Assembly (NCBI RefSeq): GCF_020073745.1
Contig: NZ_JAIRAU010000052.1
Span: 1-64,000 of the forward strand
Source: Nannocystis pusilla
GTDB lineage: Bacteria > Myxococcota_A > Polyangia > Nannocystales > Nannocystaceae
Length of the DNA stretch: 64,000 nt
Reading direction: 5' to 3'
Positions 44,874 through 53,187 of the stretch are shown one piece after another. The translations under genes were made by a program, and so were the position numbers. A model generated the notes under the pieces. The model saw only the letters and a program-made list of their open reading frames with translations. It did not search any database and was not told where the DNA came from. The first letter of the stretch is position 1. Each line of letters starts with the position of its first letter.

Positions 44874-45420
44874 GGGCGGTAACGATGCCGGGCGGCGATC
44901 GGGGGCACAAGCGCCGGGCCGCGGGAGGGCGGTGCGCGGGGCGACGTCGAGGGGTGCGCGACGATCGGTGGCACGAGGGGCCGCGCTGCGAGGAGCCGGC
45001 GCACGGAGGCGGCGAGGTGAAGTCGCGCGGCCATCGGCAACACCCGGATCCGGACGGCGGGCCGCGGGGCCGAGACGAAGTTGCGCAGGGGCCGGCGGCA
45101 CGAGGTCGGCGCCGGCGCGACTCGCCGAGTTGCGGAGGCGACGGCGCGCATCGCCGAGTTGCGGAGGCGACGGCGCGACTCGCCGCGTTGCGGAGGCGAC
45201 GGCGCGAATCGTCACGAGCCTGGACACGCGAGGCGGGCGGGCGCGGGGCCGGCGAGCAGACGGGTCGGGGCGCCGCGGGGCGACGGCGGCGCCCGCGGAG
45301 TCGCGCGGCGGCGGCTCGCGCGACGCGGGGAGGCGCGAGCCGGAGCGGGTTGAGAGATGGATCGCAGCGGGCGGGCGCGCGGGCGGGCGCCTCCGCGGGG
45401 CGGTGCTATCGTCGCGGTCG
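44874..45420. other. Intergenic gap with tandem repeats
   Basis: About 550 bp between divergent genes, with long GC-rich antisense-type frames and no supported gene. It holds the 29-bp tandem repeat. Confidence 0.5.
45117..45204 (+). repeat. Three 29-bp tandem repeats
   Basis: Units start at about 45117, 45146 and 45175, sharing TCGCCGAGTTGCGGAGGCGA with a few changes, then the array decays. 29 is not a multiple of 3, so it is not coding. It is local slippage expansion or a regulatory array upstream of the 123-residue gene. Confidence 0.7.
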
Positions 45421-45792
45421 ATGTCTTACTCGGTGCGCGCATTCCCGTTGTGCAGGCCGGTCGACGAACTGATGGCATTCGTGGCCGAGCTCCAGGGCCC
45501 GCGCCGCGCCGAGGCCGAGGCCGCCTACCGCCGTTACGGGGTGCTCTACGACAGCTGGCACCTGCAGCACACGCCGCACGGGCCGTGGGTGCTGGTGGTG
45601 ACGATGGTCGAGAGCCGGGCGAAGATCGCCGAGTACGCGGCCAGCACCAGCCCGTTCGACGTGTGGTTCAAGTCGACGATCCTCGAGCTGTCGGGCTGCG
45701 ATCCCAACGAGACGCCGTTCGGCCCGCCGACGACCGAGATCTTCGAATGGGCGAGCGCGAAGATGGCGGCGACCTGCGCCGGGATCGAATGA
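45421..45792 (+). CDS. Small protein, DUF6176-like
   Basis: A 123-residue soluble protein. The pattern of a ferredoxin-like alpha/beta fold is visible (RPVDELMAFVAELQGPRRAEAE, then GPWVLVVTMVE and SPFDVWFKSTILELSG). It resembles the DUF6176 group of small proteins of about 110 residues; the function is unknown. The ATG at 45421 is followed by sequence with normal codon use, while the upstream open frame is repeat-derived. Confidence 0.65.
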   Translation: MSYSVRAFPLCRPVDELMAFVAELQGPRRAEAEAAYRRYGVLYDSWHLQHTPHGPWVLVVTMVESRAKIAEYAASTSPFDVWFKSTILELSGCDPNETPFGPPTTEIFEWASAKMAATCAGIE

Positions 45793-45818
45793 CGACAGTC
45801 GGGCGCGGACCCGCTGTC

Positions 45819-45838
45819 TGATGTCCCAAAGGACATGT
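45819..45838 (+). repeat. 14-bp RCATGY array, 2 units
   Basis: TGATGT 45819 and ACATGT 45833, 14 bp apart. ATGTCC-CAAA-GGACAT makes a perfect 6-bp hairpin. Located between the 123-residue gene and the MFS gene. Confidence 0.7.
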
Positions 45839-45936
45839 GGTCCGCCGGGGCGCGGCGATCGCGGGGCGGACGATCGTGCGCGCGTGGTTCGTCGCCGCCG
45901 TCGCCGCGACCTCTGGCATGATGGCCGCGGCGGGCG

Positions 45937-47184
45937 ATGGGGGACGGGAGCACGAGCGTTCGGCCCGGAGGCGGGACCGCAGGGCCGGACGCGACGGAGC
46001 TGCCGTGGCGCGACGCCCGGTTCGCCGGCTTCTTCGTCGCGGCGAGCCTGGGGCCGATCGCCTCGATGGCGCTGCGCTTCGTGCCGGGGCACCTCGAGCG
46101 CGGCGAGCATTCGCCGGCGATCATCGGCGAGGTGATGGCGGCGTCGACCCTGGGCGGGCTGGTCGCGCTGCCGCTGGCGGGCTGGCTGGCGCACCACCGC
46201 CTGCGGGCGATGCTGATCGGTGGCGCGCTGCTGCAGGCCGTGGGGCTGGTGTGCGCGGGGACGGCGGCCGACAGCGTCGGCGGGCTGGCGGCGAGCGTGG
46301 CCCTGATGAGCCTCGGCACGGCCCACCTCGACGTCGGGGTGATGGCGGCGGTGGTGGCGTCGGTGCCGGCGAACCGCAGGCCGCAGGTGCTGGCGTATTA
46401 CTTCGCGTTCGTCAGCCTGGCGCGCAACGTGGTCGGCTCGGCGCTGGCGGAGTGGCTCGGCGCGCGCTGGGGCTTCGCGGCGATGTGCCACGCGCTGGCG
46501 GGCCTGGCCGCGGCGCACGCGATCGTCCGCGTGCGCATGCCGGCGCCGGCGGTGCTGGCCGAGGAGACCGAGGGGACGAGCCGCGAGTTCTGGCGCGACG
46601 TCACCCGGCCGCGCGTGCTCGTGCTGGTCGCGGTGTTCACGCTGCTGTCGATCCACTACGTGGCCCAGGAGTCGTTCATCACCGCGCTCGCGGCCCGGCG
46701 CGCGCTCGGCAGCGTGACCCCGTTCTTCGCGGCGTACTTCGCGGTGATCGCCTGCGGTCGCGCGGCCGCGGGACACCTGGTCGATCGCCTCGGGCGCGGT
46801 CCGGTGGTGGTGGCCAGCGCGTTGCTCCTCGTGGCGGTCGGCGGCGGGCTGGCGGAGGTCCACACGCAGGTCGGGACGATCGCGCTCGGGATCGTGACGG
46901 GGCTCGGCCATCTGCTGTTGTGGCCCGCGCTCTACGCGACGTTCTACGACCGGGTCCGCGGGCGCGGGATGGTCAGCGCGGCCCTGAGCGCGGCCCTGGC
47001 CCTGGCCGGATTCGTCGCCGAGCTCGGCCTCGGCGAGGTCGCGGCGCGGGGCGGTTACAGGGCACTCTATTGGGCGACCGCCGGCTGCGCGACGCTGGCC
47101 GCGGTGCTGGTGCTGCCGCTGGCGCGCTGGATGGCGCCGACGCACGAGGAACATGGCGCGGATCCTGATCCACACGCTCCGTGA
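45937..47184 (+). CDS. MFS transporter
   Basis: A 415-residue inner-membrane transporter with about 12 hydrophobic helices. The loop 2-3 signature region is present as LAGWLAHHRLRAMLIG, and its loop 8-9 counterpart is GRAAAGHLVDRLGRGPVVV. It is closest in style to the YfcJ/Bcr-like arabinose-efflux permeases, so export of a small molecule is likely. Its end overlaps the start of the glycosyltransferase gene by 32 bp, and a third gene overlaps in turn, so the three are one operon. Start at the ATG 45937; a more upstream start would only add a short Gly-rich lead. Confidence 0.82.
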   Translation: MGDGSTSVRPGGGTAGPDATELPWRDARFAGFFVAASLGPIASMALRFVPGHLERGEHSPAIIGEVMAASTLGGLVALPLAGWLAHHRLRAMLIGGALLQAVGLVCAGTAADSVGGLAASVALMSLGTAHLDVGVMAAVVASVPANRRPQVLAYYFAFVSLARNVVGSALAEWLGARWGFAAMCHALAGLAAAHAIVRVRMPAPAVLAEETEGTSREFWRDVTRPRVLVLVAVFTLLSIHYVAQESFITALAARRALGSVTPFFAAYFAVIACGRAAAGHLVDRLGRGPVVVASALLLVAVGGGLAEVHTQVGTIALGIVTGLGHLLLWPALYATFYDRVRGRGMVSAALSAALALAGFVAELGLGEVAARGGYRALYWATAGCATLAAVLVLPLARWMAPTHEEHGADPDPHAP

Positions 47185-48463
47185 ACACGGGCACCTGCTG
47201 CCGACGCTGAAGCTGGCGCGCGGGCTGATGGCGGCCGGACATCGCGTCGAGTACCTGCTGACGCCGGCGTGGCAGGGCTTCGCCGCGGCGCGAGGGATCG
47301 TGATGCGGCCGTACCTCGCGGACATCTTCCCGGCGGCGGCCGAGTCGGCGTGGCCGCAGATGAGCCGCGAGGCGCGCGAGGCCGACGCGGCCCGCCGCAA
47401 CGAGGCGCGCGTGCAGTTCATCGTCGGCGGCGGACTCGACGCGGTGTACGAGGCGGCCCAGCCCGACCTGATCCTCGCCGACGCGTACGACGTGTCGATC
47501 CCGATCGTGGCGCGGCGGCTCGGGATCGCGGTGGCGTCGCTGTCGCCGTCGTGCTTCCAGGGGCGCGAGCCGGGGGTGCCGCCGCTGTGCAGCGAGGTCG
47601 CGTGGGGGCCCGACGCGACCGCCCAGGCGGCCGCGGAGGCGGCGTGGCAGCGGCTGGCGGAGGAGCGCCGGCGGGCGACGGACGGGTGGTACCCGCGCTA
47701 CGTCGAGGCATTGCTGGCAGCGTACGAATTCCCGCGCGAGGAATTGTCGTGGGACGGGGCGATCGCGCCGGACTTCCCGCGACTGCCGCAATTGATTCTG
47801 TGCCCGCGGGCGTTCGAGTTCCCGCGCGCGTTGCCGCGGCGCTGCCACGACGACATCGCCAGCGTGACGATCGACGACGAGAGGCCGGCGCCCGAGCTGG
47901 ACGAGTGGCTCGCGCGCCGGCCGCTGGTCTACTGCGCGCCCGGGTCGCAAGGCTTGTGGCGGCCGCAGCACCATTCGCTGTACGAGCAGGTGTTGACATT
48001 GGCGGCGCACCGACCGGACCTGACGTTCGTGCTCGCGTGCGACGCGGAGGCGCGGGCCCGCCACGCCGGCTCGGCCCCCGGCAACGCGCTGGTGCTCGGC
48101 TGGGCGCCGCAGCACGCGCTGCTGCGCGCGGCCTCGGCGATGATCTCGGTCGGCGGCATGGGGACGATCAAGGAGTGCCTGTGGCACGCGGTGCCGATGG
48201 TGCTGGCGCCGCAATTCAACCCGTTCGACGCGCAGGGCAACGCGGCGCGGGTGAAGCACCACGGGCTCGGGGCGGTGATCGGAGGGGAAGAGGTCATGGC
48301 GGCAGGGCTGGAGGCGGCGATCGATCGCGCGATCGCGGGGCAATATGCGGAGGGGCTGGCGCGGATCCAGCACCAGCTGCGCGCGGTCGAGGCGAGCGAC
48401 CGCGGGGTGGTGCTGGTGGAGCGACTGCTGCGCGGCGAGTCGCTGGCGGCGGAGGCGTCGTGA
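47153..48463 (+). CDS. Family-1 (MGT-type) glycosyltransferase
   Basis: A 436-residue GT-B enzyme like the macrolide/UDP-glucuronosyl type, which moves sugar from a nucleotide donor to a small lipophilic acceptor. The N-terminal acceptor domain starts RILIHTLREHGHLLPTLKLARGL. The C-terminal donor signature is LGWAPQHALLRAASAMISVGGMGTIKE with PMVLAPQFNPFDAQGNAARV. The usual His of the SHGG box is Val here (SVGG), and the usual DQ is spread as D-A-Q, so donor preference may differ. GAGGA precedes the ATG, which lies inside the MFS gene. The operon with an efflux pump suggests it glycosylates a metabolite for export or detoxification. Confidence 0.85.
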   Translation: MARILIHTLREHGHLLPTLKLARGLMAAGHRVEYLLTPAWQGFAAARGIVMRPYLADIFPAAAESAWPQMSREAREADAARRNEARVQFIVGGGLDAVYEAAQPDLILADAYDVSIPIVARRLGIAVASLSPSCFQGREPGVPPLCSEVAWGPDATAQAAAEAAWQRLAEERRRATDGWYPRYVEALLAAYEFPREELSWDGAIAPDFPRLPQLILCPRAFEFPRALPRRCHDDIASVTIDDERPAPELDEWLARRPLVYCAPGSQGLWRPQHHSLYEQVLTLAAHRPDLTFVLACDAEARARHAGSAPGNALVLGWAPQHALLRAASAMISVGGMGTIKECLWHAVPMVLAPQFNPFDAQGNAARVKHHGLGAVIGGEEVMAAGLEAAIDRAIAGQYAEGLARIQHQLRAVEASDRGVVLVERLLRGESLAAEAS

Positions 48464-49530
48464 TGGACGCAGGATTCACGGTCGCGCCGGGGCAGCCGAT
48501 CCGCTTCGGCTGCCACGCGCCGCTCAGCGGGCCGATGGCGATGTTCGGCGAGATCGCCGCGGCCGCGCAGGCGCTGTTCGCCGAGGTCAACGCGGCCGGA
48601 GGGGTGCACGGGCACGCGATCGAGCTGATCGTCGGCGACGATCGCTACGATCCGGCGGCGACGCCGGGGGTGGTCGAGCGCCTGCTCGCGGAGCACGCGT
48701 TGTCGGGGTTCTTGATGTGCGTGGGGACGCCGCCGCACCTGACGGTGATCGATCGTCTGACGGCGGCGCAGATCCCCGACCTCGCGGTGGTCACGGGGGC
48801 GTCGTCGATGGCCGAGCCGGCGCGGCCGAACATGTTCGTCGCCAACGTGCCCTACGAGGCGAACGGACGCGCGCTCGGCCGGCACGTGGCCGGGGTCGCG
48901 TGCGTCGGGGCGATCACGTATGACACCGACTTCGGCCGCGACTGGATCGCCGGGTTCGCCGCGGGCCTCGGCCGCGCGCCCGAATGTGTGCAGTGGTTGG
49001 CCCCGGGGGAGCCGATCGAGCCGGCGGTCGAGCGGGTGCAAGCGTCCGGGGCGGCTGCGGTGCTGGCGGTGGTGCGGCCGGAGCAGGAGGCGCAGGCGAT
49101 CCGGCACGCTGCCGGCCGCGGGTTCCGGCCGCGCTGGCTGGTCGGCTTCGTCGACGGGCTCGACGCGATGCTCGGGGCGCTGGGGGAGGGGATCGTCGGT
49201 TCGCACTGGCTGCACATGGCCGAAGGGGCAGATTCCCCGGCGATCGCGGCGCACCGCGCATTGATGGCACGCCGCGCGCCGCGGAGCGAGGTCACCGGGA
49301 CGACGGTGGGCGGGCAGGCGCTGGCCGAGCTGACGGTCGAGTTGCTGCGCCGCGCCGGACCTTCGCCGAGTCGGAGCGCCGTGCTGGCCGCCCTCGACAC
49401 GTTTGAAAAGGGGGACTGGCGCAGCCCGCTGATGCGGGTGAGCCCGCGCAAAGATCGGCGGCGGCCGGTGATCTTCGGCGAGGTGGCGCTGCTGCGATTG
49501 ACGGCGGGGGCCTGGGTCGAGGCGCTGTGA
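48463..49530 (+). CDS. Periplasmic-binding-protein-like type I protein without signal peptide
   Basis: A 355-residue protein of the type-I periplasmic-binding fold, in the branched-chain-amino-acid/urea receptor style: PIRFGCHAPLSGPMAMFG at the start, VNAAGGVHGHAIELIVGDD, and VGTPPHLTVIDRL. There is no signal peptide or lipobox, and no permease or ATPase genes are present, so it is not an ordinary ABC receptor. It may be a cytoplasmic ligand sensor. Its ATG overlaps the stop of the glycosyltransferase (TGATG). Confidence 0.8.
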   Translation: MDAGFTVAPGQPIRFGCHAPLSGPMAMFGEIAAAAQALFAEVNAAGGVHGHAIELIVGDDRYDPAATPGVVERLLAEHALSGFLMCVGTPPHLTVIDRLTAAQIPDLAVVTGASSMAEPARPNMFVANVPYEANGRALGRHVAGVACVGAITYDTDFGRDWIAGFAAGLGRAPECVQWLAPGEPIEPAVERVQASGAAAVLAVVRPEQEAQAIRHAAGRGFRPRWLVGFVDGLDAMLGALGEGIVGSHWLHMAEGADSPAIAAHRALMARRAPRSEVTGTTVGGQALAELTVELLRRAGPSPSRSAVLAALDTFEKGDWRSPLMRVSPRKDRRRPVIFGEVALLRLTAGAWVEAL

Positions 49531-50041
49531 ATGGATGAGCCTCGCGCAGGCACGGTGTCGGACAGCGTGGTCATCAGGTGGACACCGCGCGGCTCGATCG
49601 GGAACCCACCGATCCCGACGCGTTCATCGGCCGTTGCTCGTGTGGGTCAATGCCGGTCGGATCCACGGGAATCGCCGCGACCCTCGTCCTGGTCGGCGGG
49701 ACCCCGCCAGACGAGACCACGCCGTCGTGTCTGGAAAGGCGAGCGATGTCACGGGCGAAGTCCTGGGGCCACGGAAGGCCGGCGAGCGGATCGACTGCGC
49801 GTCCGTCTCCTCGAGAGCCGTCAACGGGCCGGTAGCGATGGACGCAGGACGGGGCGTCATGCCGTCCGGCTTTTCGCGTTTGCTCTTGCCATGATTGTCG
49901 AGGAGCTCGTGCCGAGCACCCGGCGGAGGTGACCCGCAGCCAGTCGGTGCTCCTGCGTCAACAGCGCGGTGGCGACGCGGTTCGCGGGCAGAAGCTGTAT
50001 TCTTTCTCGCGGTCGCGGTACTTGTACCCGTGGGAGCTGCG
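49531..50041. other. Intergenic gap
   Basis: About 510 bp; no gene or array recognised. Confidence 0.45.
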
Positions 50042-51793
50042 ATGATGCGTTTAGTTTTGCCGCTCGGCGGTTGTCTCCTTCTCGCTGCCTGTTCGTCCGA
50101 CCCTGTCACCGATCCGTCGATCGGGACGGCGACGATCTCGACCACCACCGCGACCGGCACCGGCAGCTCCGGGGATGACGCGAGCGCCGGACCGCCGACG
50201 GGGAGCAGCGGGGACGGTACCGACAGCAGCGGCGAGCCGACGACGGGCGAACCCGAGGAGGTCTTCGAACCCGCCCCGGGCGGCCTGCGCCGGCTGCAGA
50301 GTCACCAGTACGTCGGGTCGGTCCGCTACCTGTTCGGCGACGCGGCCGCGGGGGCAGCCGCTCCGCCAGACGACTACTCGCTGCACGGCTTCGACGCGAT
50401 CGGTGCGGCCGAGCTGTCGCTGCAAGAGAGTGCGATCGAGCAGCTCGAGGCGTCGGCGCGGGCGGTGGCCGTGGCGGCGGTGGCCGATCGCAGCACCCTC
50501 GGCGGCCATGTCCCGTGCGTCCTCGAGGGCGATCCGGGCGACAGCTGTTACGACGCGGTCGCCGTCGATCTCGGGCGTCTGGCCTGGCGCCGCCCGCTGA
50601 CGGCGGAGGAGGTCGCGCCGCTGGTCGCCATCGCCAAGGACGCGCGCGCCTGGGGCGGCGGCGACTTCGGGGTCGGCCTGCAGTACGAGCTGATGGCGCT
50701 GCTGCAGTCGCCGTACTTCATCTACCTCGTCGAGGTCGGCGAGCCCGACCCGGACGACCCGGACGTGCGCCGGCTGACGGCGACCGAGCTCGCCGCGCGG
50801 ATGTCGTTCTTCCTGCTCGGGCAGACGCCCGACGCCGAGCTGCTCGCGGCCGCCGAGGCCGGCGAGCTCGTCACCGACGACGACGTGCGCGCGGTGGCCG
50901 AGGCGATGCTCGCCCGCCCGGAGGCGCGCGCGACCCTGTCGACGTTCTACTCGGAGCTGTTCCAGCTGCGCGACCTGTCGACGCTGAACAAGAACAACGA
51001 CCTGTTCCCGCAGTTCACCCCCGAGCTCACGTACGCGATGACGTACGAGACGCTGCGGCTGATCGCGGACATCGTGTGGGAGCAGGACGGCGACTTCCGC
51101 ACGCTGCTCGACGCCGACTACACCTTCGTCAATCCGGCGCTGGCGAGCCTGTACGGCCTGCCGCCGCCGCCGGGGCAGGGCTTCGCGAGGGTCGACCTGC
51201 CGGCCGAGCAGGGCCGCGCCGGTCTCCTGGGACAGGCGAGCTTCCTCGCCCGCTTCGCCCACCCGGCCGAGACCTCGCCGACGCGCCGGGGCCTGTTCAT
51301 CCGCACCAAGCTGCTGTGCGAGAAGGTCCCGCCGCCGCCGCCCGGCGTCGACGCCAGCCTGCCGACCGAGGACCCGAACAAGCCGCAGACGATGAAGCAG
51401 AAGCTCGTCCAGCACATGGAGGACCCCAGCTGCAGCGGCTGTCACACGCTGCTCGACCCCTTCGGCTTCGCGCTCGAGAACTACGACCCGATCGGCGCGT
51501 TCCGGACGCTCGACGGCGGCCTCGCCATCGACCCGAGCGCCAACATCCCCGACCTCGGTGAGGTCGCGTCCGCCCGCGACATCGCCGACCTGCTCGTCGC
51601 CGACCCGCGCGTCACCGCGTGCGTGATCAAGAACTTCGTCCGCGGCTCGCTCGGTCACCTCGAGCGCAGCGGCGAGGTCGCCGTCCTCGACGACCTCGAG
51701 GCCGAGTTCGTCGCCAACGACCACCGCCTGCAGCACCTGCTCGTCGAGCTGACCGCCAGCCCCGTGTTCCGCGCCGTCGGTGCGCCCAAGTGA
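50042..51793 (+). CDS. DUF1592/DUF1588 c-type cytochrome-like lipoprotein
   Basis: A 583-residue lipoprotein (LGGCLLLAACSS, lipobox near residue 17) with a Thr/Ser/Gly linker, then the planctomycete/myxobacterial module series: DUF1587-like RRLQSHQYVGSVRYLFG, DUF1595-like VDLGRLAWRRPLTAEEV, DUF1592 (LTATELAARMSFFLLGQTPD, about residues 240-365), DUF1588 (SPTRRGLFIRTKLLCEKVPPPPP) and a C-terminal DUF1585 part. The single CSGCH heme-binding motif lies near residue 463. These proteins are encoded beside a DUF1552 protein, as here, and are thought to be secreted redox or hydrolytic complexes; the function is not established. ATG 50042 or the next codon. Confidence 0.85.
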   Translation: MMRLVLPLGGCLLLAACSSDPVTDPSIGTATISTTTATGTGSSGDDASAGPPTGSSGDGTDSSGEPTTGEPEEVFEPAPGGLRRLQSHQYVGSVRYLFGDAAAGAAAPPDDYSLHGFDAIGAAELSLQESAIEQLEASARAVAVAAVADRSTLGGHVPCVLEGDPGDSCYDAVAVDLGRLAWRRPLTAEEVAPLVAIAKDARAWGGGDFGVGLQYELMALLQSPYFIYLVEVGEPDPDDPDVRRLTATELAARMSFFLLGQTPDAELLAAAEAGELVTDDDVRAVAEAMLARPEARATLSTFYSELFQLRDLSTLNKNNDLFPQFTPELTYAMTYETLRLIADIVWEQDGDFRTLLDADYTFVNPALASLYGLPPPPGQGFARVDLPAEQGRAGLLGQASFLARFAHPAETSPTRRGLFIRTKLLCEKVPPPPPGVDASLPTEDPNKPQTMKQKLVQHMEDPSCSGCHTLLDPFGFALENYDPIGAFRTLDGGLAIDPSANIPDLGEVASARDIADLLVADPRVTACVIKNFVRGSLGHLERSGEVAVLDDLEAEFVANDHRLQHLLVELTASPVFRAVGAPK

Positions 51794-51801
51794 GATCCGC
51801 C

Positions 51802-53148
51802 ATGAGCAACCGTCGCACCATCCCCCGTCGCACCTTCCTCCGCGGCCTCGTCGGCGGCTCCGCGGCCGTCGTCGGCCTCCCCCTGCTCGAGGCCATGCTC
51901 GACAACCACGGCGAGGCGCTCGCCGACGGCTCGCCGCTGCCGACCCGGTTCGTCACCTGGTTCTTCGGCAACGGCGTGATCCTGCCGCGCTTCGAGCCGG
52001 CCGCGACCGGCCCGAACTACCCGCTGAGCGAGCAGCTGCAGCCGCTCGCCGGCGTGCGCGACTACGTCACGGTGCTGACCGGCCTGCGCAACCGCTGCGA
52101 GGTGACCGTCACCCACCACGAGGGCATGACGGTCTTCAACGGCTACACGATGGCCGAGCTCAACGGCCTGTTCTCCAAGGCCGGCGGCCCGACGATCGAC
52201 CAGCTCATCGCGGCGAAGATCGGCAAGGACACGCCGATCGCGTCGGTCCACCTCGGCGTGTCCAAGCACCTCAGCGTGATGGACTCCGGCACGACGATGC
52301 ACGCCCTGTCGCACAAGGGCACCAACGAGCCGCAGTACCCGCAATTCAACCCGCAGCAGGCGTGGACCGACCTGTTCGGCGCGTTCGCCCCCACCGCCGA
52401 CGACCGCCCGCTGCGGTCCAGCATCCTCGACGCCGTCCGCGACCAGACCGCCGCGCTGCGCACCCGGCTCGGTACGCTCGACAACCAGCGCCTCGACGCC
52501 CACCTCGACGGCGTGAGCGCGCTCGAGAAGAAGATCGAGGCGACCGTGCCGCTGTGCACACTGCCCCCGAAGCCGACCGAGACCAACACCGACGTCGGCG
52601 GCGTCGAGCCGATCACCGCCGTCAACGACGTCATGAGCGAGCTGCTCGTGTACGCGTTCCAGTGCGACATCACCCGCGTCGCCACCATGCTGTTCCACGG
52701 CGGCGCCGCCGAGACGGTGTTCTCGGAGATCGGCCTGCTGAGCGGCCACCACAACAACTCCCACGCCCAGGACTCCCCGGAGCTGCAGGCCGGCATCCTC
52801 CACATCATGGGGCGCTTCGCGGACATGCTCGAGAAGTTCAAGGCCTCCGTCGACATCGACGGCAAGAACCTGCTCGACACCTCGATCATCTACTGTAGCA
52901 GCGACTGCGCCGAGGGCTGGACCCACTCGATCCAGCGCCAGCCGATCATCCTCGCCGGCCACGGCCGCAACCAGCTCGTGTTCCCCGGCATCCACGTGCA
53001 GGCCGCCCCCTACCCGCAGAGCGAGGGCAACACCTCCGACGTCCTGCTGACCGTCCTCCAGGCGTTCGACAAGACCGCGACCTCGATCGGGGCCGGCGCG
53101 CCGATGTCGACCACGCCGATGGCGCAGATCATGGGCACGATGTTCTGA
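51802..53148 (+). CDS. DUF1552 protein with Tat signal
   Basis: A 448-residue protein starting 8 bp after the DUF1592 gene (operon). The N-terminus RRTFLRGLVGGSAAVVGLPLLE is a twin-arginine signal, so it is exported folded. The rest is the DUF1552 family (VTWFFGNGVILPRFEP, HHEGMTVFNGYT, SELLVYAFQCDITRVATMLFHGG), related to the sulphatase-like DUF1501 group. Export through Tat suggests a cofactor or metal site. It works with its DUF1592 partner in an undefined secreted system. Confidence 0.88.
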   Translation: MSNRRTIPRRTFLRGLVGGSAAVVGLPLLEAMLDNHGEALADGSPLPTRFVTWFFGNGVILPRFEPAATGPNYPLSEQLQPLAGVRDYVTVLTGLRNRCEVTVTHHEGMTVFNGYTMAELNGLFSKAGGPTIDQLIAAKIGKDTPIASVHLGVSKHLSVMDSGTTMHALSHKGTNEPQYPQFNPQQAWTDLFGAFAPTADDRPLRSSILDAVRDQTAALRTRLGTLDNQRLDAHLDGVSALEKKIEATVPLCTLPPKPTETNTDVGGVEPITAVNDVMSELLVYAFQCDITRVATMLFHGGAAETVFSEIGLLSGHHNNSHAQDSPELQAGILHIMGRFADMLEKFKASVDIDGKNLLDTSIIYCSSDCAEGWTHSIQRQPIILAGHGRNQLVFPGIHVQAAPYPQSEGNTSDVLLTVLQAFDKTATSIGAGAPMSTTPMAQIMGTMF

Positions 53149-53166
53149 CGCGACGACGCGACCGGC

Positions 53167-53186
53167 CCCGCGTCATATGACGCGGG
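53167..53186. terminator. 20-bp perfect palindrome between convergent genes
   Basis: CCCGCGTCATATGACGCGGG fills most of the 39 bp between the DUF1552 stop and the stop of the Cys-rich lipoprotein. It is a candidate bidirectional terminator; as a spacerless palindrome it could also be a protein-binding site. Confidence 0.55.
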
Positions 53187-53187
53187 C

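Noticed and set aside
48463..49530. ABC-transporter receptor
   Set aside because: Fold only; no signal peptide, permease or ATPase gene nearby.
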